A stretch of DNA of 12,964 nucleotides, from positions 1 through 12,964 of the forward strand of contig DHXR01000019.1 of the NCBI GenBank assembly GCA_002413785.1, in the 5' to 3' direction. Origin of the DNA: Mucilaginibacter sp. UBA5151. GTDB lineage: Bacteria; Bacteroidota; Bacteroidia; Sphingobacteriales; Sphingobacteriaceae. The notes under the pieces were generated by a model. That model saw only the letters and a list, made by a program, of their open reading frames with translations, was not told the origin of the DNA and ran no database searches. The position numbers and the translations under genes were made by a program. This document shows, piece after piece, positions 1 through 6,938 of the stretch (position 1 is the first letter of the stretch; each line of letters opens with the position of its first letter).

Positions 1-2265
1 AACATACTTAAAAGCAATTGCACCAAATCTAAATTCAAGTTGTTCGATTGGTACTTCAATCCGTTCATTGATTTGCCCGGTCACAATTTCGCTTTCATCA
101 ATAGGGGTCGTCAAACCACTTTTATCAAGTTTTTTGTAATACAAATTCCTTTTTTGAAACAGCCTTTCCAAATAGCTGATTTTATGATCCCGATAATCAT
201 AAATTATTGGTGAAATCTCTGACCGTTGCACCCGGCCGATATATTGGATAAGTTTACCCTCAAAGGCAAACGGATAAACTAAAAACAAACATTCTATATT
301 TTGAACATCTGTTCCTTCACCGAAATACTGACCTGTTGTAATGAGTACTTGAAAATCACCTTTTTTGATTGCCGCCCATTTGGATTTTTTATTCAGTTCA
401 GAATCTTCCCCACTTAAAGCGATTGTATCGTAATTCTGTTTTAGATATTGTTGTAAGGAATTGATATGCTCTTTTCGTTCCGTTATAATAACGGCTTTCT
501 TGCCTATATTTAGCTGTGAAACAACATCGTTTAAAATGAGTTGGTTTCTTGTTGAGTCGTGAATTAAAATCTTGAAAAGTGTTTCGAATTGGTCTGTTTT
601 GGTATTAAATGGAACAAACAAATCGGTATCTCTTATAATAATCTGCGTACCTTTTTGATTCTGTACCTCCGGTGACTTAACCTCATGGATGATCTCTCCC
701 AAATGGATAAAGATTAGCTTGCCATCATTATATTTCCTAAATGGTGTCGCTGTCAACCCGTACATATAATAACTGTTCAACTTAGAAATAACCCGCTGAT
801 AAGTGTCTGCGGGAACATGGTGGCATTCATCAATTATTATTGTGCCAAAAGAATTGCACAATTCCGATTGTTCTGTTGATTGGATTGCTTTTTCCATGCT
901 TTGTATCATGGCAACAGTAATGTGTTTGCCGGGCTTGCTTTTCCCCTGACCAATTCGGCCAATGTCTTTTTTGGGGATACCTAAAAAGGATTCAATGCGT
1001 TCTACCCACTGATCTGCCAACTGTTTGCGGTGAACTAAAATGAGAGCCGGTTGCTGTTTATCTTTGATGATGGCCAAACTGACAACTGTTTTTCCTGTTC
1101 CAGGAGGTGCTACAATAATGCCAAAATCCTTTTTTGCGGCAGCTTCCTGTGCTGGCAATTGGTGTTCCCATAATTGTATATGGCCTTTAAAAGTAACTTG
1201 TTCGACCTTTTTTCGATTATCCTCAAGAGCATAATCAATTTGCTGTTCTTTGCAAAATCGCAATAACCTACCAATAAAACCGCGGGGAATTATAATTGAT
1301 TCCGATGTTTCGCTCAGTAACTTAAAGTAGCGTTTTATACCAAATGTGTTTTTATTGATATTCTTTTTTACCTGGTATTCGTTATTGGCAAAATTCAATT
1401 CTTCCTTTAAAAAGGCGATAAGTGCGGCAGGCAAGCCTGTACGACTAATTTGAATTTGGCTATTTAATATAATGGCTAATTTACCGGGAACGGTCGGTGC
1501 TTTTTGAAATAATCCGGTTGAAGGCTCATCTTGTCCGCTCTGTTCATTATAGATATGATTAAGTTGACTTTTTGTGATCTTGTTGATTGTTTTTAAAAAT
1601 GCCCACTGATCATCAAAAGGCTGTAAAGTTTCAGGATCAATAAAGCAGCTATTGCCATTATTTAAACTGGTTTTGTTTAGAGGTAAGGCAATGAGGTTAC
1701 CTAAGCCTTTTTTTGAGTGGTAATCCTGGTTTGGAAAAAGTCGGTCGAAACTCGAATTTTTATCGAATACTGAAATAATGCCAACTTTTTGAAGTAAAGA
1801 GAGTATGATCTTACGGCTTCTGAATGCTTCATAAGGTTCTTCAAAAAATATCCAGACGTGACCGCCCTTGCCCGAACGTGAACGTTCTAAATAAGCCGGT
1901 ATATCATGTTCTTCACAAACTTTGATAAATATCCTGCATTCTTTTATCCAGTCTGCTTCATCAAAATCAGCAGCAATAAACCACGAAGTATTATCCTGCA
2001 ACAGTGGGTAAAGACCAACAACCTGCTCGCCTTTGAGATGTTTAATCAGTTGTTCGTCTGTTAAAGGCAGATAGGTTTTATCAGAAAAATTCTGAAAGGT
2101 ACCACCTTTCACCTGATGCAATCTGTAACGATGGGGATCAAAGCTATATGCTGGCATATAGCTGCTTTTATTATTCTTTTCCCATCTTAACGCAAATACA
2201 TCTTCCCTGCCGTTAAACAGGGATTTATATAGATTTAAGCGCTCATGTAAGGTATTTAATGACAT
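1..2265 (-). CDS. TOTE-type primase-helicase fusion (partial, runs off left edge)
   Basis: The minus-strand frame is open from ATG at 2265 to base 1 (755 codons, no stop), so the C-terminus lies outside the window. Residues about 10-200 resemble an archaeo-eukaryotic primase (AEP) domain. They carry an acidic metal motif D100-F-D102, then S131-G-K-G-G-H136-V-W with the catalytic-type histidine, then SFDRLFPNQD (172-181) and GNLIALPL (189-196), a set I recognise from TOTE conflict-system primases. Residues about 365-700 form a superfamily II helicase: Walker A APPGTGKT at 386-393, Walker B DECHH at 479-483, motif III TATP at 505-508 and motif VI QYIGRVQR at 674-681. All key residues are present, so the visible part looks functional. 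It is AT-rich and sits next to an AbiE toxin-antitoxin pair in an island setting, so a defence or element-conflict role is inferred. A nuclease or other effector domain could lie beyond the edge. A housekeeping repair helicase is less likely because of the AEP domain. Confidence 0.88.
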   Translation of the reverse strand, partial: MSLNTLHERLNLYKSLFNGREDVFALRWEKNNKSSYMPAYSFDPHRYRLHQVKGGTFQNFSDKTYLPLTDEQLIKHLKGEQVVGLYPLLQDNTSWFIAADFDEADWIKECRIFIKVCEEHDIPAYLERSRSGKGGHVWIFFEEPYEAFRSRKIILSLLQKVGIISVFDKNSSFDRLFPNQDYHSKKGLGNLIALPLNKTSLNNGNSCFIDPETLQPFDDQWAFLKTINKITKSQLNHIYNEQSGQDEPSTGLFQKAPTVPGKLAIILNSQIQISRTGLPAALIAFLKEELNFANNEYQVKKNINKNTFGIKRYFKLLSETSESIIIPRGFIGRLLRFCKEQQIDYALEDNRKKVEQVTFKGHIQLWEHQLPAQEAAAKKDFGIIVAPPGTGKTVVSLAIIKDKQQPALILVHRKQLADQWVERIESFLGIPKKDIGRIGQGKSKPGKHITVAMIQSMEKAIQSTEQSELCNSFGTIIIDECHHVPADTYQRVISKLNSYYMYGLTATPFRKYNDGKLIFIHLGEIIHEVKSPEVQNQKGTQIIIRDTDLFVPFNTKTDQFETLFKILIHDSTRNQLILNDVVSQLNIGKKAVIITERKEHINSLQQYLKQNYDTIALSGEDSELNKKSKWAAIKKGDFQVLITTGQYFGEGTDVQNIECLFLVYPFAFEGKLIQYIGRVQRSEISPIIYDYRDHKISYLERLFQKRNLYYKKLDKSGLTTPIDESEIVTGQINERIEVPIEQLEFRFGAIAFKYV

Positions 2266-2476
2266 TAGTTATTATACAATTCATTTGTAAATTTAGACTA
2301 TTAAAGCAATTAATTTATATGTAATTGCATTTGCAAATCAACATTTAAGACCTAAATTAACCCGTAAGTTTCTTCAGTTGGTATATAATATTTTACCCGT
2401 CACATTTTAAATTTGATAATTTTATTTTATTTGTAATACTTTATAGATTAGATAATTACAAATATATTATCCATTT

Positions 2477-2510
2477 ATATGTCACCTTTTATAAAATAAA
2501 GGTGACATAT
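2477..2510. repeat. Inverted repeat 1 upstream of abiEi
   Basis: Perfect 13-base arms, ATATGTCACCTTT (2477-2489) and AAAGGTGACATAT (2498-2510), around an 8-base AT-rich centre. Likely an antitoxin operator: AbiEi proteins of characterised systems bind inverted repeats in their own promoter. The assignment is inferred. Confidence 0.6.
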
Positions 2511-2512
2511 AT

Positions 2513-2549
2513 TCACTATATTTAGTCACATTTATTCTAAATATAGTGA
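2513..2549. repeat. Inverted repeat 2 upstream of abiEi
   Basis: Perfect 12-base arms, TCACTATATTTA (2513-2524) and TAAATATAGTGA (2538-2549), with a 13-base spacer. The outer TCAC/GTGA resembles the GTCAC/GTGAC core of repeat 1, which suggests related binding sites. It lies where an upstream promoter element for abiEi would fall. Confidence 0.55.
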
Positions 2550-2562
2550 CAGTGTCTTTTTT

Positions 2563-2587
2563 TACTTACCTTTGAAAAAGGTAAGTA
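2563..2587 (+). promoter_or_regulatory. Inverted repeat 3 overlapping a -7 promoter element of abiEi
   Basis: Ten-base arms TACTTACCTT (2563-2572) and AAGGTAAGTA (2578-2587) with a 5-base loop. Inside it TACCTTTG (2567-2574) matches the Bacteroidota -7 consensus TAnnTTTG exactly. I see no good -33 TTTG at the usual spacing. The right arm ends 3 bases before the ATG, so a protein bound here would cover both the promoter and the translation start. This fits autorepression. Confidence 0.5.
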
Positions 2588-2590
2588 TTT

Positions 2591-3205
2591 ATGATCAACA
2601 CGCATGCGGCAATTGAAGATAACATAAAGCGCTATAAACGCGGTGAATTGATTGTGCCGTCCGATTTCAGAGGGAAGGGAAGCGAAGGGGCTATTAAAAA
2701 AACTTTATCGAGACTTGCGGCGGACGGTACCATAAAAAGAATAGGCCATGGGCTATACGTATTACCTACGAAGGATCCCTTATTCGGTGAAATACTCCCA
2801 TCAGTTGAAGATATTGCTACTGCATTGGCCAGGAAGGAAAAAGTAAAGATAAAACCTGCCGGGGCGTACGCTATGCATAAACTTGGCTTAACATTACAAG
2901 TCCCTACCAAACTGGTTTATCTGACCGACGGAAATAGCAGAGAACTTAAGATCGGGCGAAATACTGTCAAGTTTAAAGCGACAACCCCTAAAAAGCTGGC
3001 TCTTAAAGGTGCCCTCAGCGGGTTGATCATACTGGCGCTGGAGGAACTTGGGACTGAGCATATTGATGAGGTTACGCGGTTAAAACTCAGCAACCTATTG
3101 CAAAAAGAGAATCCAACTTTGTTAAAGCATGATCTGAAGCTTGCTTCGGCAATTGTGCATGATTTTTTATTAAAATTAATCGGCATCAATGACAGGATGG
3201 CTTAA
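2591..3205 (+). CDS. abiEi: AbiEi-like type IV antitoxin (DUF6088-type)
   Basis: A 204-residue protein beginning with a winged helix-turn-helix region (about 1-60) that ends in GTIKRIGHGLYVLP, the wing of AbiEi/DUF6088 proteins. A mixed alpha/beta C-terminal half follows, with KPAGAYAMHKLGLTLQVPTK (89-108), characteristic of these antitoxins. In characterised AbiE systems the antitoxin represses its own operon through the N-terminal domain and neutralises the toxin without forming a stable complex. ATG at 2591 is the first in frame and follows directly on inverted repeat 3. The gene overlaps the toxin gene by 17 bases, and the three upstream palindromes fit autoregulation. The name is based on fold, motifs and partner gene. 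The strict AbiEi_4 family is a less likely alternative. Confidence 0.85.
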   Translation: MINTHAAIEDNIKRYKRGELIVPSDFRGKGSEGAIKKTLSRLAADGTIKRIGHGLYVLPTKDPLFGEILPSVEDIATALARKEKVKIKPAGAYAMHKLGLTLQVPTKLVYLTDGNSRELKIGRNTVKFKATTPKKLALKGALSGLIILALEELGTEHIDEVTRLKLSNLLQKENPTLLKHDLKLASAIVHDFLLKLIGINDRMA

Positions 3206-4202
3206 TTTAACCAATGAGCAGCGTCGCACAAGTTTGGCTCAGGCGCAGATCAACAGTGGAATCATACCCAAGGCTCTGGAAAAGGACTGGTGGGTAACAT
3301 TGACACTAAAGGCACTTTTCCAAACACCTTATGCTTCATCGCTGATCTTTAAAGGAGGAACGACATTAAGTAAATGTTGGAAACTGATCAACCGATTTTC
3401 GGAAGATATCGATATCGCGATGTCGCCAACATTGTTCGGAATGGCATACGAAGAAGCCCCCGGTTCGGGTTATTTAAGCAGGCTTAAACGTAAAGGTTGC
3501 GCATTTACCAGTAATGAACTAAGACAAGCACTCCTCGAACAGTTTGCAGTACTTGACGTGCCAGAAGGAGCGATCACCGTCGAAGCCGGCGAAATCCAGC
3601 CAAATATGCAGGATAAGGACCCGCAGGACTTATACATAAGATACCAGTCTCTTTATGACCCCAATCCATATTTAGCAGACGAAGTAAAAATCGAGGTTAG
3701 TGTCCGCTCTAAGTTAGAGCCATACACCGCAGTACAAATTAATTCGCTGTTGCATGAATATTTCCCGAACGCCGCCTATGCTGAGGAGGAATTCAAAGTA
3801 CTGGCCGTTGAACCTAAGAAAACATTTTTAGAGAAGGCCTTTCTTCTGCATGAACAATTTCATCGTGGTGAAACAGTTGTAATAAAAACCGACCGAATGT
3901 CCCGGCATTTTCATGACTTGAGCATGATGATGGACACTTATGTTTGCGAAGATGCCTTGGCCGATCAGGCGCTTTATACTGCGATAATTAACCATCGCAA
4001 ATACTACAATAGATTGAGAGGAATCGATTACGATTTACTTCACAGATCCAATATTAACTTTTACCCGCCAAAGGCGATGATTGATAGTTACAGGGAAGAT
4101 TACAAAGCAATGCTTGAGAATATGATTTATGGGGTAGCTCCTGATGAGAATCAGTTATTTGTGAAGATTGCCGAATTAATTAACAGGTTTAGAAGCATTT
4201 GA
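3189..4202 (+). CDS. abiEii: AbiEii/AbiGii-like nucleotidyltransferase toxin
   Basis: A 337-residue protein of the AbiEii/AbiGii family (DNA polymerase beta-like nucleotidyltransferase fold). Visible motifs are LIFKGGTTLSK (52-62), the substrate-binding GG loop; SEDIDI (71-76), with D73 and D75 as metal ligands; VKIEV (167-171), a likely third strand; and RMSRHFHDL (236-244), the C-terminal family motif. All expected catalytic residues are intact and the length is normal, so the toxin should be active. Such toxins transfer nucleotides, in some cases to the acceptor end of tRNA, and halt growth. ATG at 3189 lies inside the end of abiEi, which suggests translational coupling. The setting suggests phage defence or element maintenance. 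Confidence 0.92.
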   Translation: MTGWLNLTNEQRRTSLAQAQINSGIIPKALEKDWWVTLTLKALFQTPYASSLIFKGGTTLSKCWKLINRFSEDIDIAMSPTLFGMAYEEAPGSGYLSRLKRKGCAFTSNELRQALLEQFAVLDVPEGAITVEAGEIQPNMQDKDPQDLYIRYQSLYDPNPYLADEVKIEVSVRSKLEPYTAVQINSLLHEYFPNAAYAEEEFKVLAVEPKKTFLEKAFLLHEQFHRGETVVIKTDRMSRHFHDLSMMMDTYVCEDALADQALYTAIINHRKYYNRLRGIDYDLLHRSNINFYPPKAMIDSYREDYKAMLENMIYGVAPDENQLFVKIAELINRFRSI

Positions 4203-4416
4203 GGGACATACCAAACCCATAATAAACAAACGTGTTAAAACTATAATAGAGAACAACGTTTAGCTTGGTTCTATGAAGTCATCTAATAAAAACAATGAAT
4301 TTCTTTACAAAAACAATTATAGAGAAATCGCAAAAAAGACCTTTTAGAATACAAACTATTATGCTATAAATGATATTATTCGTATCTTTATTCTATATCA
4401 TTTGAAGTCAAAACGT

Positions 4417-4457
4417 TGCAAATTAAACGGGAGTTAATCGGGAGTTTTTAATTTGCA
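4417..4457. repeat. Inverted repeat enclosing two direct repeats (possible integrase arm sites)
   Basis: Outer arms TGCAAATTA (4417-4425) and TAATTTGCA (4449-4457) are perfect 9-base complements. Between them CGGGAGTT occurs twice (4428-4435 and 4439-4446), 11 bases apart, about one helical turn. This arrangement suits recombinase binding. It lies just ahead of the tRNA-3'-like motif and some 310 bases before an integrase gene remnant. Confidence 0.45.
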
Positions 4458-4540
4458 GACTACTAAAATATTGAAATTGAGGCGTATAGGGCATAGGTTC
4501 ATGTCCCGTCCATTCCGCTGATTATGTTAACAAAAACATC

Positions 4541-4580
4541 AAAAAGGCCTTTAATCGTAGATTAAGGGCCTTTTTTGTTT
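4541..4580 (+). terminator. Rho-independent terminator
   Basis: The hairpin pairs AAAAAGGCC-TTTAATC (4541-4556) with GATTAA-GGGCC-TTTTTT (4560-4576), a long stem with one wobble-like mismatch and a 3-base loop, followed by a T-rich tract. It sits directly after the tRNA-3'-like motif, as expected downstream of a tRNA gene or its duplicated end. Confidence 0.6.
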
Positions 4581-4620
4581 TACTGCTTTACCAAAACTCG
4601 CATAAAAACACATAATTCTA

Positions 4621-4642
4621 TTGCGTCATTCGTTGCGTCATT
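4621..4642. repeat. Tandem 10-base direct repeats, possible integrase arm-type sites
   Basis: TTGCGTCATT occurs at 4621-4630 and 4633-4642, a 12-base period. It lies about 125 bases upstream of the integrase remnant, where arm-type sites of tyrosine recombinases are commonly found. The function is inferred. Confidence 0.4.
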
Positions 4643-4767
4643 TAAAACATTAGAAAAGATGCAATGAAAACAGCATAACGAATTGAAAATGAGCATGTCC
4701 GGCACATGGGCATCTTGTTTGGATGTTGATCTAAACCGACATTTGTTTAACCTTTAAATGTTAGTTT

Positions 4768-4974
4768 ATGTTAGAAAAAAGCTTCGGACTTCTTTTTTAT
4801 TTGAAACAGTCCAAAAATCAGAAAAAAGGCCCCATGTACATTTACCTGAAAATCACGGTAGATGGTAAGTCGGTGGAAGTATCCTCTAAAAGAAAATGGG
4901 AGCCAACCAAATGGAACTCATCGGCAGCAAGGGCCATGGGAACTAAGGAAGACGCCAAAGAATTAAATAATTAA
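4768..4974 (+). pseudogene. Truncated tyrosine integrase (N-terminal arm-binding domain only)
   Basis: Codons 1-68 read as the N-terminal arm-type DNA-binding domain of Bacteroidota phage/conjugative-transposon integrases. The pattern has FYLKQSKNQKKGPMYIYLKI (11-30), then VDGKSVEVSSKRKWEPTKWN (32-51), which is the start of many roughly 400-residue integrases. The frame ends with ELNN-stop. Nothing resembling the core-binding or catalytic domain (R..H-x-x-R..Y) follows in the next 300 bases in any frame, so the gene is a 5' stub. With the att-like repeats upstream it marks the end of a decayed integrated element. A domesticated small DNA-binding protein cannot be excluded. Confidence 0.75.
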
Positions 4975-5264
4975 TAACTTCTTGAATTTCGAATTTGACT
5001 GCGCATATACTTGTTAAATAAGCGTTGCCCTTCGTTTTTTTGGCAATTTTGCGGCTAAGAATAGTACACCTCCAAACGCATAGTGTACAAGCTACAATAG
5101 GAATAGTCAGACAGGGCAACGTTGTTTTTGTATCTTTCGACCCCTAATGCCCCGAACAGGTAAAACATCGAAATTAAAGCGGTAAGTAGAATATTGCGTA
5201 GCATGATTTCAACATTGTAAAACTTAAATTTACTAATTTAATTAGTAAATTCCAAGAAAATTTA
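4975..5264. other. AT-rich remnant region
   Basis: Little is recognisable apart from the small minus-strand frame listed separately. The 9-base pair CGTTGCCCT (5023-5031) and AGGGCAACG (5113-5121) are inverted copies 81 bases apart. Around 5226-5250 a run of TTTACTAATTTAATTAGTAAA forms a short AT-only hairpin next to the truncated PH gene's 3' end, without a clear T-run. Confidence 0.4.
5055..5204 (-). CDS. Possible 49-residue hydrophobic small protein
   Basis: ATG at 5204 opens a 49-codon frame whose first 20 or so residues (MLRNILLTALISMFYLFGAL) form one hydrophobic segment. A short polar tail rich in tyrosine follows. It has no recognised family and no Shine-Dalgarno sequence, and it sits among gene fragments. 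It may be a real small membrane protein, the stub of a larger one, or chance. Confidence 0.2.
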   Translation of the reverse strand: MLRNILLTALISMFYLFGALGVERYKNNVALSDYSYCSLYTMRLEVYYS

Positions 5265-5582
5265 TTAAGTTATTTCATAAATCCGGTTATCCCGGCGCGC
5301 TTCCTGAACATAGCGCCTGATCGTATCAATGATCTGTGATTCCGGTATTCCACGCAGCCAGAGTATGGGATTTTCAGGATCAGTGCTTTTTAACGTCAGA
5401 TCCATCAGGCGGAACAATTGCAGTGAAAAAGGTTGTGTGACGATATAATCCTTAATGCGGTACATCTCAATTTGATCCGTCCGTTTAAAAAATATGCCAC
5501 GGCTTACCCTCACGATTTCCGGGGTGATCACATACCTGGAATTACATATAAAAAGAAAACGGTACCAGGCTATGCCGATCAT
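5265..5582 (-). pseudogene. N-terminally truncated bacterial PH-domain (bPH2/DUF304) protein
   Basis: The 105 residues fit the C-terminal two thirds of a bPH2 (YdbS-like) membrane-associated protein: AWYRFLFICNSRYVITPEIV (5-24), RGIFFKRTDQIEMYRIKDY (28-46), LTLKSTDPENPILWLRGI (62-79), then a C-terminal helix. Complete relatives are usually about 150-170 residues and start with two membrane segments, which are missing here. An in-frame TAA lies four codons before the ATG at 5582. So the 5' end was probably lost in a rearrangement, although the remaining domain is undamaged and might still be made. It lies between fragments of mobile-element genes. Confidence 0.6.
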
Positions 5583-5683
5583 CCATAAACAAGGTTATCC
5601 GGTTTACTATCGCCCTCTGGCACGAATGACGTGTAAGGCCTGCCGGGTAAAGGCTCGTGCCCCGCTGACAGGTAGCCCATCAT
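5579..5683 (-). CDS. Possible 34-residue frame overlapping the truncated PH gene
   Basis: ATG at 5683 (or 5680) opens 34 codons ending in TGA, which overlaps the next ATG as ATGA (5579-5582). The frame stays open upstream to a TAG near 5717. The residues are glycine- and proline-rich (GYLSAGHEPLPGRPYTSF) and look like the C-terminal tail of a larger lost protein, but I do not recognise the family. Confidence 0.25.
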   Translation of the reverse strand: MMGYLSAGHEPLPGRPYTSFVPEGDSKPDNLVYG

Positions 5684-5793
5684 GCCGCCCTGGCCCGGTT
5701 TTGAATTGCAGAACTAATTAATGTACTTTTAAACCATCGGGGGGATAATATAACCATCCACTCCCCAATCCACCTTATGAGCTTAGGCAAGGT

Positions 5794-5839
5794 TTGTCCG
5801 TCCGTTCTGGTGATACGGTACTCCCAAACGGACGGACAA
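5794..5839. repeat. 13-base perfect inverted repeat
   Basis: TTGTCCGTCCGTT (5794-5806) pairs perfectly with AACGGACGGACAA (5827-5839) around a 20-base loop. The GC-rich core (GTCCGTCCG) contrasts with its surroundings. Neither orientation has a T-run directly after it, so it is not an obvious terminator. It lies just past the point where the ATPase relic loses homology. Confidence 0.55.
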
Positions 5840-5864
5840 GATCAGGCTTTTGCGGTATGGGCTT

Positions 5865-6118
5865 TTAAAAGGCGGTCGGCCTTTTGGTATTTGGCTGCCG
5901 GGGTTTCAGTTCATCCCGGTAAAAATCCTCCCGGAAACAATAATGATCCTGATAATTATCAGAGTAGCAGTTTTCGAATTGTTTATCTGTCAGCTCAAAA
6001 TCGCAATACAATATCGGTTGTGGCTGCGACTCAAAACAAAGGTTTGCATCGGTACACTGGTATTAATGCTGTTACCGATCTGCACGGCAAGGATAGATTT
6101 GCCCAGGTTGCTATCCCC
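5865..6118 (-). pseudogene. Frameshifted fragment of a RepA-like AAA ATPase
   Basis: Two minus-strand frames join into one recognisable protein piece. The first, from about 6118, has GDSNLGKSILAVQIGNSIN: a perfect Walker A (GxxxxGKS) followed by the ILAVQI helix typical of AAA_25/RepA-like ATPases in Bacteroidota mobile elements. Near 6060 the homology moves to another frame that reads ESQPQPILYCDFELTDKQFE, the family's second strand and DFEL region, and then runs to a TAA at 5865. It needs at least one indel and lacks both ends; full-length proteins are several hundred residues. These ATPases normally accompany the integrase and primase of an integrative element, which fits the integrase stub at 4768. 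Confidence 0.7.
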
Positions 6119-6202
6119 GGGGGATGATGTTTAATACAAAAAAAAGGGCTGGAATGAAAAAGATGCTGACACTGTTTTGTCAGTAGTGATATGGAGGTGA
6201 TA

Positions 6203-6234
6203 AAAAAAGAGGAAGCTTCGGCGGGCGAAGCTTC
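6203..6234 (-). terminator. Rho-independent terminator for the hydrogenase/acyltransferase operon
   Basis: GAAGCTTCG (6212-6220) and CGAAGCTTC (6226-6234) form a perfect 9-base stem with a GCGGG loop. Read on the minus strand it is followed by TCTTTTTTTATC (6211-6200). It lies about 50 bases past the acyltransferase stop codon and probably ends the whole minus-strand transcript. Confidence 0.75.
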
Positions 6235-6285
6235 AGCGAAGCCGGGTAGCTTGAGAGGATAGAAAGTTTGTACAGTTTGCAACCC

Positions 6286-6894
6286 TTATACTTTAACCCA
6301 TTCCCCTTTTTCAAAATCGTATTTTTTGATAACCCGGGCAGGGTTGCCGACAGCCACGCTAAATGGAGGGATACTTTTTGTAACAACGGCGCCGCCGGCA
6401 ACAACGCTGTGCTTGCCAATGGTAACCCCGGCGGTTATAACAGCATTGGCGCCAATCCATACCTCATCTTCAATAATTATGGTATCGGTGGTTACTTTTT
6501 GAAGGCGGATAGGAACATTTACATCGGTGTAAGTATGGTTTAAGCCGCTTATCACAATGTTTTGGGCCAAAATCACCTGCTTCCCAACAGTAACCGGACC
6601 AATCAGTACACTGCCCAAGCCGATACGCGAATCATCGCCAATAAATACATCCCCTACCCCATTATTAACCGTACAAAAATCTTCAATGGTGGCGTTTGCC
6701 CCCAGCGAAAATTTATTGAACGGAAATATATCCACCCTGGCGCTCCGGCGGATTACCGAACCTTTACCACGATGGTGTATCAGCGGGGTTACAAACCACC
6801 TCACCCACCAACGCGGGCGGGCATTACCAACTATCAGTTTATGGGTGATTTTTTTTAACCGAGGATTTGATTTTATAGTTGACGCCAGCCCCAT
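6286..6894 (-). CDS. Left-handed beta-helix (hexapeptide-repeat) acyltransferase
   Basis: A 202-residue protein of the maltose/serine-type O-acetyltransferase group, which moves an acyl group from acyl-CoA to a sugar or similar acceptor in the cytoplasm. About 45 N-terminal residues, basic and tryptophan-containing, precede hexapeptide turns from roughly 65 to 172. Among them are VFIGDDSRIGLGSVL (83-97) and VWIGANAVITAGVTIGKHSV (145-164). The active-site-type H120 is in SGLNHTYTDV. The closing VGNPARVIK (182-190) is typical. Such enzymes usually modify surface polysaccharides. It starts 44 bases after the protease gene on the same strand and may simply be read through from the operon; no link to hydrogenase function is known to me. 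Confidence 0.88.
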   Translation of the reverse strand: MGLASTIKSNPRLKKITHKLIVGNARPRWWVRWFVTPLIHHRGKGSVIRRSARVDIFPFNKFSLGANATIEDFCTVNNGVGDVFIGDDSRIGLGSVLIGPVTVGKQVILAQNIVISGLNHTYTDVNVPIRLQKVTTDTIIIEDEVWIGANAVITAGVTIGKHSVVAGGAVVTKSIPPFSVAVGNPARVIKKYDFEKGEWVKV

Positions 6895-6938
6895 TCTGTT
6901 AGTTATTTAATAAGTTTTAACCCTCAAATGTATTACTT

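Larger units (their letters stand above)
2266..2590. promoter_or_regulatory. Divergent intergenic region with AbiE promoter and operators
   Basis: AT-rich 325-base gap between two divergent genes, without a gene of its own. The half near the helicase gene has a weak inverted repeat (GCAATTA 2306-2312 / TAATTGC 2322-2328) and the 10-base palindrome ATTTGCAAAT (2329-2338). I see no clear promoter for the helicase gene. The half near abiEi carries the three inverted repeats listed separately. Confidence 0.6.
4203..4767. other. Intergenic region with recombination-site features
   Basis: No credible gene in 565 bases. The first part (4203-4410) is AT-rich, with an inverted repeat AAATGATAT (4368-4376) / ATATCATTT (4395-4403) that has no T-run. 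The rest has the att-like features listed separately. Around 4486-4520, GGTTCATGTCCC followed by GTCCATTCCG resembles the T-arm and acceptor 3' strand of a tRNA. I find no matching 5' acceptor strand upstream, so it is at most a 3' tRNA fragment of the sort duplicated at island ends. Confidence 0.45.
5583..6285. other. Gene-poor relic region between the mobile remnants and the hydrogenase operon
   Basis: About 700 bases without an intact gene. They contain the 34-residue frame, a 13-base inverted repeat, the ATPase relic and a minus-strand terminator, each listed separately. The plus-strand open frames here do not look like proteins: low-complexity composition, no domain, and antisense to the recognisable relic. 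Confidence 0.5.

Noticed and set aside
1040..1234. Plus-strand 64-codon frame
   Set aside because: It is antisense to the Walker A region of the helicase gene and only mirrors its codons.
4436..4520. Possible complete tRNA gene
   Set aside because: The T-arm pairs poorly and no upstream segment can pair with the proposed acceptor 3' strand; at most a 3' fragment.
5777..6134. Two overlapping plus-strand frames of about 95-116 codons
   Set aside because: Both are antisense to the ATPase relic; their composition is not protein-like and no motif is visible.
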